A stretch of DNA of 9,926 bases from Scleromatobacter sp045810265 (GTDB taxonomy: Bacteria; Pseudomonadota; Gammaproteobacteria; Burkholderiales; Burkholderiaceae_C). The stretch spans positions 1 through 9,926 of the forward strand of contig JBJMWF010000196.1 in assembly GCA_045810265.1 (NCBI GenBank). The letters are read 5' to 3'. The notes beneath the pieces were generated by a model, which ran no database searches, was not told where the DNA came from, and saw only the letters and a list, made by a program, of their open reading frames with translations. The position numbers were made by a program, and so were the translations under genes. Below are positions 1-7,336 of this stretch, one piece after another. Positions within the stretch are counted from its first letter, which is position 1. Each line of letters opens with the position of its first letter.

Positions 1-1
1 C

Positions 2-118
2 CTGTACGCCACGTTCGCGAGCTTCAACCGCGCCGCGGCGGAAGATCCGCAGAACGGCCTGCCGACCAACAAGACCAGCGCCGTGTCCTACGGCGCGCAG
101 GTCGAGATCTGGTTCTGA
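2..118 (+). CDS. lamB: Maltoporin (LamB-type) sugar porin, C-terminal fragment
   Basis: This is the last 38 residues and stop codon of an outer-membrane protein whose start lies before the window. The reading frame ends in GAQVEIWF. It closely resembles the end of E. coli LamB as I remember it (GAQMEIWW), including the aromatic last residue that the BAM machinery recognises in beta-barrel proteins. The alternating pattern before it (SAVSYGAQVEIWF) is what a final barrel strand looks like. By family it would be a trimeric channel for maltodextrins or other sugars. It sits 75 bp upstream of a complete sugar ABC transporter on the same strand, which supports a carbohydrate role. With so short a fragment, another sugar porin family (OprB-like) cannot be fully excluded. 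Confidence 0.72.
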   Translation: MYATFASFNRAAAEDPQNGLPTNKTSAVSYGAQVEIWF

Positions 119-132
119 TCCTCGTGTAGTCC

Positions 133-157
133 CGCAGCGACCGCCCCCGTCGCTGCG
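133..157 (+). other. Stem-loop between porin and binding-protein gene
   Basis: A perfect 9-bp inverted repeat, CGCAGCGAC (133-141) and GTCGCTGCG (149-157), encloses a 7-nt C-rich loop. No T tract follows, so it is not a standard intrinsic terminator. It lies in the 75-nt gap between the porin stop and gtsA. I see no convincing promoter in that gap, so the two genes may share a transcript, with this hairpin acting as a 3'-end protector or processing boundary. That role is inference. Confidence 0.5.
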
Positions 158-193
158 CACATTGCAACCACGAATTTGTACGGAGACAAACAC

Positions 194-1456
194 ATGTCCA
201 AGAATTTCAGCGCCCTGCCGCGCCTGACCGTCATCGCCGTCGCCGCCATCCTCGGCGCCAGCGCCGTCCACGCCGACGAACTCGAAGTCCTGCACTGGTG
301 GACGTCCGGTGGCGAGGCCAAGGCCGCCGCGGAACTGAAGAAGCAGATGGAAGCCGAAGGCCATACGTGGAAGGACTTCGCGGTCGCCGGCGGCGGCGGC
401 GACTCCGCCATGACCGTGCTGAAGTCGCGCGTGATCTCGGGCAACGCCCCGGCGGCCGCGCAGATCAAGGGCCCGGCCCTGCAGGAGTGGGCGGCCGAGG
501 GCGTGCTGGCCAACATCGACGACGTGGCCAAGGCCGAGAAGTGGGACGCCGTGCTGCCGCCGGTCGTCGCCAACGTCATGAAGTACAAGGGCCACTACAT
601 CGCCGCACCGGTCAACGTGCACCGCGTGAACTGGCTGTGGGCCAACCCGGAAGCGTTCAAGAAGGCCGGCGCCAAGGTCCCGACGACCTGGGACGAGTTC
701 TTCGCCGCCGGTGACAAGCTCAAGGCCGCCGGCATCGTGCCGCTGGCGCACGGTGGCCAGAACTGGCAAGACTTCACCGTGTTCGAGGACGTGGCAGTGG
801 GCGTCGGCGGTGCTGACTTCTACCGCAAGGCCTTCGTCCAGCTCGACGCCGGCACGATCAACAGCCCCACGATGATCAAGGTGCTGGAGACGTTCAAGAA
901 GATCCACGGCTACACCGACAAGAACGCCCCGGGCCGCGACTGGAACCTGGCCACCGCCATGGTCATCAAGGGCGAAGCCGGCATGCAGCTGATGGGCGAC
1001 TGGGCCAAGGGTGAGTTCCTGGCCGCGGGCAAGAAGCCGGGCACCGACTTCATCTGCGCGCCGGCTCCCGGCTCGGCCAAGGACTACACCTTCAACATCG
1101 ACTCGTTCGCGATGTTCCAGCTGAAGAACCCGGCCAACGAGAAGGCGCAGAAGGACCTGGCCAAGGCCATCATGTCCCCGTCGTTCCAGGAACTGTTCAA
1201 CCTGAACAAGGGCTCGATCCCGGTTCGCCTCGACGTCAAGCTCGACAAGTTCGACGATTGCGCCAAGGAATCGAACAAGGACTTCGTGGCTGCGTCCAAG
1301 GCCAACACGCTGCTGCCGTCGATCGCGCACAGCATGGCGGTGCCGCCGGCCGCCGAAGGCGCCATCAAGGACGCCGTCAGCAAGTTCTGGAATGACGACA
1401 AGGAAACGGCCAAGGATGCCCAGGCTGAAATCCTGAAGGCGTCCAAGACGAAGTAA
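194..1456 (+). CDS. gtsA: Periplasmic sugar-binding protein of ABC importer (GtsA-like)
   Basis: A 420-residue extracytoplasmic solute-binding protein of the CUT1/MalE type. It captures a sugar in the periplasm and delivers it to the GtsBC-like permease. Residues 1-27 form a Sec signal peptide (basic N-region, hydrophobic LTVIAVAAILGAS core) with likely cleavage at VHA|DE. The mature start DELEVLHWWTSGGE closely resembles the Pseudomonas glucose-binding protein GtsA; the paired Trp35/Trp36 are candidates for stacking on the sugar. Two cysteines, Cys288 and Cys356, could form a periplasmic disulfide. I chose the ATG at 194, preceded by GGAG at 182-185, over an in-frame TTG at 176. The protein lacks a lipobox. 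Glucose or mannose is the likely ligand by family resemblance, but the partner porin is LamB-like, so a short glucan is possible. Confidence 0.87.
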   Translation: MSKNFSALPRLTVIAVAAILGASAVHADELEVLHWWTSGGEAKAAAELKKQMEAEGHTWKDFAVAGGGGDSAMTVLKSRVISGNAPAAAQIKGPALQEWAAEGVLANIDDVAKAEKWDAVLPPVVANVMKYKGHYIAAPVNVHRVNWLWANPEAFKKAGAKVPTTWDEFFAAGDKLKAAGIVPLAHGGQNWQDFTVFEDVAVGVGGADFYRKAFVQLDAGTINSPTMIKVLETFKKIHGYTDKNAPGRDWNLATAMVIKGEAGMQLMGDWAKGEFLAAGKKPGTDFICAPAPGSAKDYTFNIDSFAMFQLKNPANEKAQKDLAKAIMSPSFQELFNLNKGSIPVRLDVKLDKFDDCAKESNKDFVAASKANTLLPSIAHSMAVPPAAEGAIKDAVSKFWNDDKETAKDAQAEILKASKTK

Positions 1457-1457
1457 T

Positions 1458-1480
1458 CGTCTTTCGACGAGACGTTTTTT
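1458..1480 (+). terminator. Hairpin plus T6 directly after gtsA
   Basis: CGTCT (1458-1462) pairs with AGACG (1470-1474) and is followed directly by six T residues. An alternative pairing, TCGTC with GACGA (1457-1461/1466-1470), competes with it. The stem is short, so alone it would be a partial terminator. It begins one base after the gtsA stop. Confidence 0.5.
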
Positions 1481-1497
1481 CTTCTCGAATGGGCATT

Positions 1498-1531
1498 CGC
1501 CACGCGCGCCCTCGCGCGCGTGGCGCTTTTT
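1498..1531 (+). terminator. Strong intrinsic terminator or attenuator inside the sugar operon
   Basis: CGCCACGCGCG (1498-1508) pairs perfectly with CGCGCGTGGCG (1515-1525) over 11 bp around a 6-nt loop, followed by C and five T (1527-1531). This is the standard form of a Rho-independent terminator. It lies 41 nt after the gtsA stop, upstream of gtsB. Such hairpins between a binding-protein gene and its permease genes commonly let only part of the transcription continue, giving excess binding protein. Confidence 0.75.
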
Positions 1532-1597
1532 GCGCCTAAGCTTGCCCAAGGCCACGGCTGCGGCCAGCACGCCGCCTCCTCGGGCCCGGCCCTTGCT

Positions 1598-1617
1598 CGC
1601 GACGGCTCCCCGTCGCG
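1598..1617 (+). other. Third strong stem-loop in gtsA-gtsB interval
   Basis: CGCGACGG (1598-1605) pairs perfectly with CCGTCGCG (1610-1617) across a CTCC tetraloop. There is no T tract. It lies 40 nt before the gtsB start, so it would be part of the leader of any transcript that reads past the terminator. It could stabilise the 5' end of the gtsBCD message or affect ribosome access. Whether it does is not visible in the sequence. Confidence 0.45.
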
Positions 1618-1657
1618 CAAGCCCGCCCCGACCGCGTTACGAAAGCCTCGCCGCTTC

Positions 1658-2536
1658 ATGTCCCGATCCAAAGTCCCCAGCGCCTCCTGGCTGCCCAAGC
1701 TGGTCGTCGCACCCAGCTTCCTGCTCTCGTTCTTCTTCATCTACGGCCTGATAGCGTGGAACGGCTACCTGTCGCTGTCCGCGTCGCACATGCTGCCGAA
1801 CTACGAATACGTCGGCTTCTCCAACTACGCCGACCTGTTCGACAACGACCGCTTCCATGTGGCCCTGAAGAACATGGGCATCTTCGGCCTGCTGTTCATC
1901 GGCGGCTCGATGGCGCTCGGATTGCTGCTGGCCATCCTGCTCGATCAGAAGATCCGCGGTGAAGGCGTGCTGCGCACCGTCTACCTGTACCCGATGGCGA
2001 TCTCGTTCATCGTCACCGGCACCGCCTGGAAGTGGATCCTCAACCCCGGCCTGGGCATCGAGCACCTGGTGCAGAGCTGGGGCTTCAAGAACTTCCAGTT
2101 CGACTGGCTGGTCGACGACCAGCACGCGATCTACTGCATCGTCATCGCCGGCATCTGGCAAGCCTCGGGCTTCGTGATGGCGCTGTTCCTTGCCGGCCTG
2201 CGCGGCATCGACGACTCCATCATCAAGGCCGCCCAGATCGACGGTGCGAGCCTGCCGCGCATCTACTGGCGCATCGTCGTGCCGTCGCTGCGGCCGGTGT
2301 TCTTCAGCACGCTGATGGTGGTCAGCCACCTGGCGATCAAGAGCTTCGACCTGGTGATCGCGCTGACCTCCGGCGGCCCCGGCTACTCCACCGACCTGCC
2401 GGCAACGTTCATGTACGCCATGTCGTTCTCGCGAGGCCAGGTGGCGCTCGGCGCCGCCAGCGCGGAGATCATGCTGGCCACCGTGGCGGCGATCGTCGTG
2501 CCCTACCTGTATTCCGAACTGCGAGCCAAGAAGTGA
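1658..2536 (+). CDS. gtsB: Sugar ABC transporter permease, MalF-type (GtsB-like)
   Basis: A 292-residue inner-membrane permease of the CUT1 family, one half of the transmembrane channel for the sugar bound by GtsA. About six hydrophobic segments are visible, near residues 14-35, 73-95, 105-127, 157-180, 212-235 and 266-286. The cytoplasmic EAA loop that docks on the ATPase is KAAQIDGASLPRIYWRIVVPS (190-210), with the conserved Ala-Ala, Gly196 and Pro209. The frame stays open back to 1520, but an upstream start would place coding sequence inside the terminator hairpin and give an unusual Arg/Pro/Ala-rich extension. I therefore use ATG 1658, giving the usual length. That start has only a weak ribosome site (GAAAG about 12 nt upstream). 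The stop overlaps the gtsC start. Confidence 0.87.
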   Translation: MSRSKVPSASWLPKLVVAPSFLLSFFFIYGLIAWNGYLSLSASHMLPNYEYVGFSNYADLFDNDRFHVALKNMGIFGLLFIGGSMALGLLLAILLDQKIRGEGVLRTVYLYPMAISFIVTGTAWKWILNPGLGIEHLVQSWGFKNFQFDWLVDDQHAIYCIVIAGIWQASGFVMALFLAGLRGIDDSIIKAAQIDGASLPRIYWRIVVPSLRPVFFSTLMVVSHLAIKSFDLVIALTSGGPGYSTDLPATFMYAMSFSRGQVALGAASAEIMLATVAAIVVPYLYSELRAKK

Positions 2537-3396
2537 AGTCGCCCAACTCCCTGACCTGGCACCGCATCGTCCTGTGGACGGCGCTGGTGATCTTCGCGGT
2601 CTGGTTCATGACCCCGCTGTACGTGATGGTCGTCACGTCGCTGAAGGACATGGACCAGATCCGCAGCGGCAACCTGATGTCGCTGCCGACCTCGCTGAAC
2701 TTCGCGTCCTGGGGCAAGGCCTGGAACGAGGCCTGCACCGGCACGGACTGCGGTGGCCTGAAGCCCTTCTTCCTGAACAGCGTCTACATGGTGCTGCCAG
2801 CCGTGGCGATCTCGACGACCATCGGCATCATCAATGGCTACGTGCTGTCGAAGTGGCGCTTCCGTGGCAGCGAGGTGATGTTCGCCATGCTGCTGTTCGG
2901 CGTGTTCATGCCGATGCAGGTGGTGCTGCTGCCGATGAGCCAGATCCTGGGCTACTTCGGCATCGCCAGCTCGATCGTCGGGCTGATCGTGATGCACGTG
3001 CTGGCGGGCATTCCCTCGACCACGCTGTTCTTCCGCAACTACTACATCGGGCTGCCCGACGAGCTGATCAAGGCCGCCATGCTGGATGGCGCCGGCTTCT
3101 GGCGCATCCTGTGGCGCGTGGTGCTGCCGCTGTCCACGCCCATCCTGGTCGTGACGCTGATCTGGCAGTTCACCAACATCTGGAACGACTTCCTGTACGG
3201 GGTGGTCTTCTCGGGCGCGGATTCCAAGCCGATCACCGTCGGCCTGAACAATCTCGCGAACACGACCAGTTCGGTCAAGGAATACAACGTGGACATGGCC
3301 GCGGCACTGATCGCCGCGCTGCCGACCCTGTTCGTCTACGTTGTTGCTGGCAAGTATTTCGTGCGCGGCCTGACGGCCGGCGCCGTGAAGGGATGA
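2533..3396 (+). CDS. gtsC: Sugar ABC transporter permease, MalG-type (GtsC-like)
   Basis: A 287-residue inner-membrane permease, the second half of the channel. Hydrophobic segments lie near residues 11-35, 80-103, 115-138, 142-165, 200-223 and 255-276. The EAA loop KAAMLDGAGFWRILWRVVLP (180-199) is intact. I chose the GTG at 2533: its GTGA overlaps the gtsB stop by 4 nt, the classic arrangement for translational coupling, and it begins MKSPNSLTWHRIVLW just before the first membrane helix. The frame extends much further upstream, but that part overlaps gtsB and is Arg/Pro-rich, as expected of a shadow frame. The extracytoplasmic loop after helix 1 carries two cysteines, Cys68 and Cys73. The ATPase gene starts 4 nt after the stop, completing a tightly coupled BCD unit. 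Confidence 0.88.
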   Translation: MKSPNSLTWHRIVLWTALVIFAVWFMTPLYVMVVTSLKDMDQIRSGNLMSLPTSLNFASWGKAWNEACTGTDCGGLKPFFLNSVYMVLPAVAISTTIGIINGYVLSKWRFRGSEVMFAMLLFGVFMPMQVVLLPMSQILGYFGIASSIVGLIVMHVLAGIPSTTLFFRNYYIGLPDELIKAAMLDGAGFWRILWRVVLPLSTPILVVTLIWQFTNIWNDFLYGVVFSGADSKPITVGLNNLANTTSSVKEYNVDMAAALIAALPTLFVYVVAGKYFVRGLTAGAVKG

Positions 3397-3400
3397 TGAG

Positions 3401-4465
<1,065 letters not shown>

Positions 4466-4486
4466 CGATTCCCCGCTCGGGAAGCC

Positions 4487-4514
4487 AAGGGCGCAATGCG
4501 AATCGCGCCCTTTG
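4487..4514. terminator. Shared hairpin terminator between convergent operons
   Basis: AAGGGCGC (4487-4494) pairs with GCGCCCTT (4505-4512) around a 10-nt loop, with a short T run (4511-4513) on the + strand. It lies between the stop of the sugar ATPase gene (4465) and the stop of the OsmC gene (4515), so it can serve both transcripts. The T run on the - strand is only two bases, so termination there may be weaker. Confidence 0.65.
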
Positions 4515-4985
4515 TCATTCCAGAACCGGCTCGCAGCGGATTTCGCAGCGCACGGAGTTTGCGAGAAAGCATTTCTCGTGCGCCTGGTGGTGCAACGCGG
4601 CCAGCATCGCGGCGTCGGGTCGGCGCGCGCCCGCGAAACGCACGCGCGGGCGCAGGGTGACGAGGTCGACGACCAGCTTGCCCGCCGCGTTGCGGCCCAT
4701 GCGGCCGTCGGCGGCGTCCTCGTAGCTGTCGACGCCAAAGCCGGCGCGCGACACGATGTCCAGGAACCACAACATGTGGCAGCTGGCGAGCGAAGCGACG
4801 AAGGCCTCCTCGGGATCGACTGCGCTGGCGTCGGACATGGGCAGCGGCACCACATGCGGCGACGAGGATGCGGGCACGACGGCGCCGCCGTCGAAGCTCC
4901 AGGTGTGGGCGCGGCTGTAGCGCCTGCCCAGGAAATCGGCGTCGCCCACGTGCCAGCGGATCAGGGCGGTGTGCAGCTGGGCCAT
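4515..4985 (-). CDS. OsmC/Ohr-family protein (peroxide-reducing type)
   Basis: A 156-residue cytoplasmic OsmC-superfamily protein. Family members reduce organic or inorganic hydroperoxides through a pair of cysteines. Both signature regions are present: EEAFVASLASCHMLWFL (59-75) with Cys69, and AHEKCFLANSV (136-146) with Cys139. The second usually reads HExCP, so the residue after Cys139 is Phe instead of Pro. The N-terminal GRRYSRAHTWSFDGG contains the region where the family keeps a catalytic Arg, probably Arg21 or Arg22. The length is normal. It is the last gene of a three-gene operon; the upstream stop is only 9 nt before its ATG and the ribosome site (GAAAG) is weak, so translation may be coupled. 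I do not assign OsmC versus Ohr; many such proteins have no tested substrate. Confidence 0.85.
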   Translation of the reverse strand: MAQLHTALIRWHVGDADFLGRRYSRAHTWSFDGGAVVPASSSPHVVPLPMSDASAVDPEEAFVASLASCHMLWFLDIVSRAGFGVDSYEDAADGRMGRNAAGKLVVDLVTLRPRVRFAGARRPDAAMLAALHHQAHEKCFLANSVRCEIRCEPVLE

Positions 4986-4994
4986 GGATCGCTT

Positions 4995-5693
4995 TCAGGC
5001 GCGGCGGGCCGCGTCGACGAGGGCTTCGGCCAGGGGGACGCGCTGCCCTTCGAGGGCGGCGCGCTCGGGCTGCCACAAGGTGGCGACGAAGAACGGGTGG
5101 TCGTCGAGCTCGATGGCGCGCAGGTCGCCGTTCTCGTCTTGCGCCGTGCAGCGCAGGGGCCCACTCACGAGTGCCGCGCGGAAGTCCGGGTTCAGGCCGT
5201 AGCGGCAGCGGTAGATCGTGGGCGCCGTCGAGGCCGCATAGGCGCGCGCGATGCGGCTGTTCGGCGCGAGCGTCACGCTGCCACGCGCCTCGACGAGCGA
5301 GCACTCGAGCGCCACGATGACCGGCCGGCCGACGCCGGGGTCGCTCTCGGCATGCATGGCGTCGGGCCAGTCCAGCACGTGGCGGGCGAATTCGAGGATC
5401 GCATGCTGGAAGCCCCCGCAGGTGCCCAGGAACGGCCGGCCCGCCGTGCGGGCATGGCCGATGGCGCGCAGCACGCCGTCCAGGCTGCGGTAGGGGCTGC
5501 CCGGCGCGACCCAGAAGCCATCGAAGGCCGCAAGGCGGGCGACATCGTCGATGCTGTCGCTGGCCAGCCACTCGAAGACCAGGTCGACGTCGAGCGCCGA
5601 GGCGGCATTGGCGAGCGCCAGCGGAATCGCCAGGTGGGCGGCGATCGAATCGTCGCGGTCGCCGACGATGGCGATGTTCACGAGCGTGGTCAT
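4995..5693 (-). CDS. CTP synthase C-terminal region-related protein (class I glutaminase-like)
   Basis: A 232-residue single-domain protein resembling the glutaminase half of CTP synthase, without the synthetase half. The nucleophile elbow FLGTCGGFQH (88-97) keeps Cys92. At the C-terminus HPFFVATLWQPE (199-210) aligns with the CTP synthase pattern HPWFVACQFHPE: the catalytic-triad His becomes Gln208, while Pro209 and Glu210 remain. Normal triad-based glutaminase activity is therefore doubtful. NCBI names such proteins 'CTP synthase C-terminal region-related (seleno)protein'; this copy has no in-frame UGA and has ordinary cysteines (Cys131, Cys163 and Cys182 besides Cys92). The true function is unknown. 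Of two adjacent ATGs I chose 5693, which lies 7 nt from a GAGGG ribosome site overlapping the upstream stop; 5696 is the alternative. Confidence 0.8.
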   Translation of the reverse strand: MTTLVNIAIVGDRDDSIAAHLAIPLALANAASALDVDLVFEWLASDSIDDVARLAAFDGFWVAPGSPYRSLDGVLRAIGHARTAGRPFLGTCGGFQHAILEFARHVLDWPDAMHAESDPGVGRPVIVALECSLVEARGSVTLAPNSRIARAYAASTAPTIYRCRYGLNPDFRAALVSGPLRCTAQDENGDLRAIELDDHPFFVATLWQPERAALEGQRVPLAEALVDAARRA

Positions 5694-5703
5694 CATCCGG
5701 CCC

Positions 5704-6336
5704 TCAACGCGAGGCCAGGGCCAGCTTGGCACCGAGCGCGACGAACACGGCGCCCATGGTGCGGTTCAGCCAGCGGCCGACTGCCGCGCCCACGTTCAGC
5801 CGCCGGCTCGCGAACGCGGTGAACAGTGCCAGCGCGTGGCACCACAGCATGCCGTTGATGTCGAAGATCGCCCCCAGCAGGATGAAGGCAAGTGGCTTGG
5901 ACGAGGCATCGGGTGCGATGAACTGCGGCACGAAGGCCAGGAAGAACAGCGCCACCTTTGGATTGAGCACGTTGGTCAGGAAGCCCTGGCGGAAGATGTC
6001 GCGGTAGGCGATCACGCGCGGCGCGGCTGTCGCGGCCTGCGGCGCATCGCCCCTGGCGCGCAGCATGCCGATGCCGATCCACACCAGGTAGGCGGCGCCG
6101 ACCATCTTGACCACCGTGAAGGCGGCCGCCGACGTCGCCAGCAAGGCGGAGAGCCCAAGCGCCGCGGCGAACACATGCACGAACACCCCGCTGCCCACGC
6201 CCCAGCAGGCCACGAAGCCGGCGCGCCAGCCCTGGGTGGCGCTGCGCGCCATGATGAACAGCGAGTCGGGACCCGGGGTGATGTTGAGCAGCAGTCCCGA
6301 GACGACGAACAGCCACAGGTGTTGGATTCCGGCCAT
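5704..6336 (-). CDS. LysE/RhtB-family amino acid (or related metabolite) exporter
   Basis: A 210-residue inner-membrane protein, the usual length for LysE/RhtB exporters, which expel amino acids such as lysine, threonine or homoserine lactone. The N-terminal signature NITPGPDSLFIMARSATQGWRAG (18-40) and the middle signature GFLTNVLNPKVALFFLAFVPQF are intact. The hydrophobic profile fits about six helices. I chose ATG 6336 because GGAGG (6346-6342) lies 5 nt upstream; an in-frame ATG pair at the 6369 end lacks such a site and would add 11 non-hydrophobic residues. It is the first gene of an operon with the CTP-synthase-related protein and OsmC protein, with gaps of 10 and 9 nt. It is divergent from a LysR-type regulator that probably controls it. 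The exported substrate cannot be read from sequence. Confidence 0.88.
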   Translation of the reverse strand: MAGIQHLWLFVVSGLLLNITPGPDSLFIMARSATQGWRAGFVACWGVGSGVFVHVFAAALGLSALLATSAAAFTVVKMVGAAYLVWIGIGMLRARGDAPQAATAAPRVIAYRDIFRQGFLTNVLNPKVALFFLAFVPQFIAPDASSKPLAFILLGAIFDINGMLWCHALALFTAFASRRLNVGAAVGRWLNRTMGAVFVALGAKLALASR

Positions 6337-6442
6337 GCGGCCCTCCGTGTCGAAACAGGCCGCCATCATCGCGCCTTCACCGGGCGCAGTAAACGCTGCC
6401 GGAAGCAGTTCTTTGTTGCGTGCAGCGGATTAATATCGGGCG
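6337..6442. promoter_or_regulatory. Divergent control region between exporter operon and lysR
   Basis: This 106-bp gap separates the divergent lysE-type and lysR-type genes, the usual place for LysR-regulator binding. It contains alternating half-sites: GCAG (6386-6389), CTGC (6396-6399), GCAG (6405-6408) and GCAG (6422-6425). These make two overlapping imperfect dyads centred about 9-10 bp apart. I cannot identify a clear T-N11-A site or a strong promoter for the exporter, so the operator assignment is tentative. Confidence 0.4.
6409..6436 (+). promoter_or_regulatory. Candidate promoter of the lysR-type gene, possibly leaderless
   Basis: TTCTTT (6409-6414) and TAATAT (6431-6436) are separated by 16 nt. 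The -10-like box is a conspicuous AT-rich island in GC-rich DNA. The normal 6-nt distance to the start point puts +1 at 6443, the A of the regulator's ATG. No Shine-Dalgarno sequence precedes that ATG, which fits a leaderless message. The -35 match is weak. Confidence 0.4.
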
Positions 6443-7336
6443 ATGGACAAGCTTCGCGCCATGAAGACCTTCGTGCAGATCGCCGACGACGGCAGCCTCA
6501 CCGCCGCCGCCGGCGCACTGGGCATGTCGCTGCCGGCCGTCGTGCGCAGCCTGGCTGCGCTGGAGTCCGAGCTCGGCGCGCGCCTGTTCCAGCGCACCAC
6601 CCGCCGGTTGGCGCTGACGCAGGAGGGGTTGCAATACCTGGCGCGCAGCCGCGACATCCTGGCGGCCGTCGCCGAGGCCGACGCCAGCCTCGCGGACGAG
6701 GCGCAGGACCCGCGCGGCCAGCTCACGATCACCGCGCCGGTGCTGCTCGGGCAACGCGTCGTGGCCGACTTCGTCACCCGCTTCGTCGCCGCCAATCCGC
6801 GCATACGCTGCAGCGTGCAGTTGCTGGATCGCTTCGTCGACTTGGTCGACGAGGGTGTCGACGTCGGCATCCGCATCGGCGCGCTGGAGGATTCGTCGCT
6901 GGTCGCGCTGCGGCTGGGCCAGGTGCGCCAGGTCGTCGTCGCGAGCCCGCAGTTCCTGCGCCGCACCGGCACGCCGAAGCACCCCGCCGAGCTGCGCTCG
7001 CAGCCGTGCATCCGGCTCGCCGGTCCCATCCGCCCCGGCTGGGCGTTCCAGGACGGGGGACGCAAGCTGCACGTGGCCGTCGACGGCCCGATGGATTTCA
7101 ACCACGCCGGCGCGGCCTTGCTGGCGTGCGAGCAGGGCGCAGGCTTCGGCCAGTTCTTCTCCTACCAGGTGCAGGACGCGCTGCACGAGCGCCGGCTGCG
7201 CGTGGTGCTCGCCGCGTTCGAACCGGCGCGGCTGCCGGTGAGCATCGTCTATCCGAACGCGCGCCTGCTGCCGGCGCGCACGCGGGCATTCATCGATGCG
7301 GCCAGGCGCGAGCTGGCGCCGCTGTTTCAGGGCTGA
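6443..7336 (+). CDS. LysR-family transcriptional regulator
   Basis: A 297-residue LysR-type regulator of normal length. The N-terminal winged helix-turn-helix covers about residues 1-60 (MDKLRAMKTFVQIADDGSLTAAA, then LGMSLPAVVRSLAALESELGARLFQRTTRRLALTQEG). A linker helix follows, then a periplasmic-binding-protein-like effector domain from about residue 90 to the end. The start is supported by the family-typical opening MDKLRAM, although no ribosome site is visible. It is transcribed away from the lysE-type operon, so the usual expectation is that it controls that operon and itself in response to an effector, perhaps the exported compound. The domain resembles the large CrgA/DsdC-like group of proteobacterial LysR proteins; the effector is unknown. 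Its stop overlaps the chitinase stop on the other strand by 10 nt. Confidence 0.92.
   Translation: MDKLRAMKTFVQIADDGSLTAAAGALGMSLPAVVRSLAALESELGARLFQRTTRRLALTQEGLQYLARSRDILAAVAEADASLADEAQDPRGQLTITAPVLLGQRVVADFVTRFVAANPRIRCSVQLLDRFVDLVDEGVDVGIRIGALEDSSLVALRLGQVRQVVVASPQFLRRTGTPKHPAELRSQPCIRLAGPIRPGWAFQDGGRKLHVAVDGPMDFNHAGAALLACEQGAGFGQFFSYQVQDALHERRLRVVLAAFEPARLPVSIVYPNARLLPARTRAFIDAARRELAPLFQG

Noticed and set aside
1520..1657. Upstream extension of gtsB to an alternative start at 1520
   Set aside because: The start would lie inside the stem of the terminator hairpin, and the extra 46 residues are Arg/Pro/Ala-rich and unlike the family N-terminus.
4995..5693. Selenocysteine in the CTP-synthase-related protein
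   Set aside because: The frame has no in-frame TGA before its stop, so this copy uses ordinary cysteines even if relatives are selenoproteins.
4515..6336. The exporter/glutaminase-like/OsmC operon as a phage-defence system
   Set aside because: None of the three families is a known defence effector and there is no nuclease, NTPase or toxin-like domain. A metabolic or stress role is simpler.
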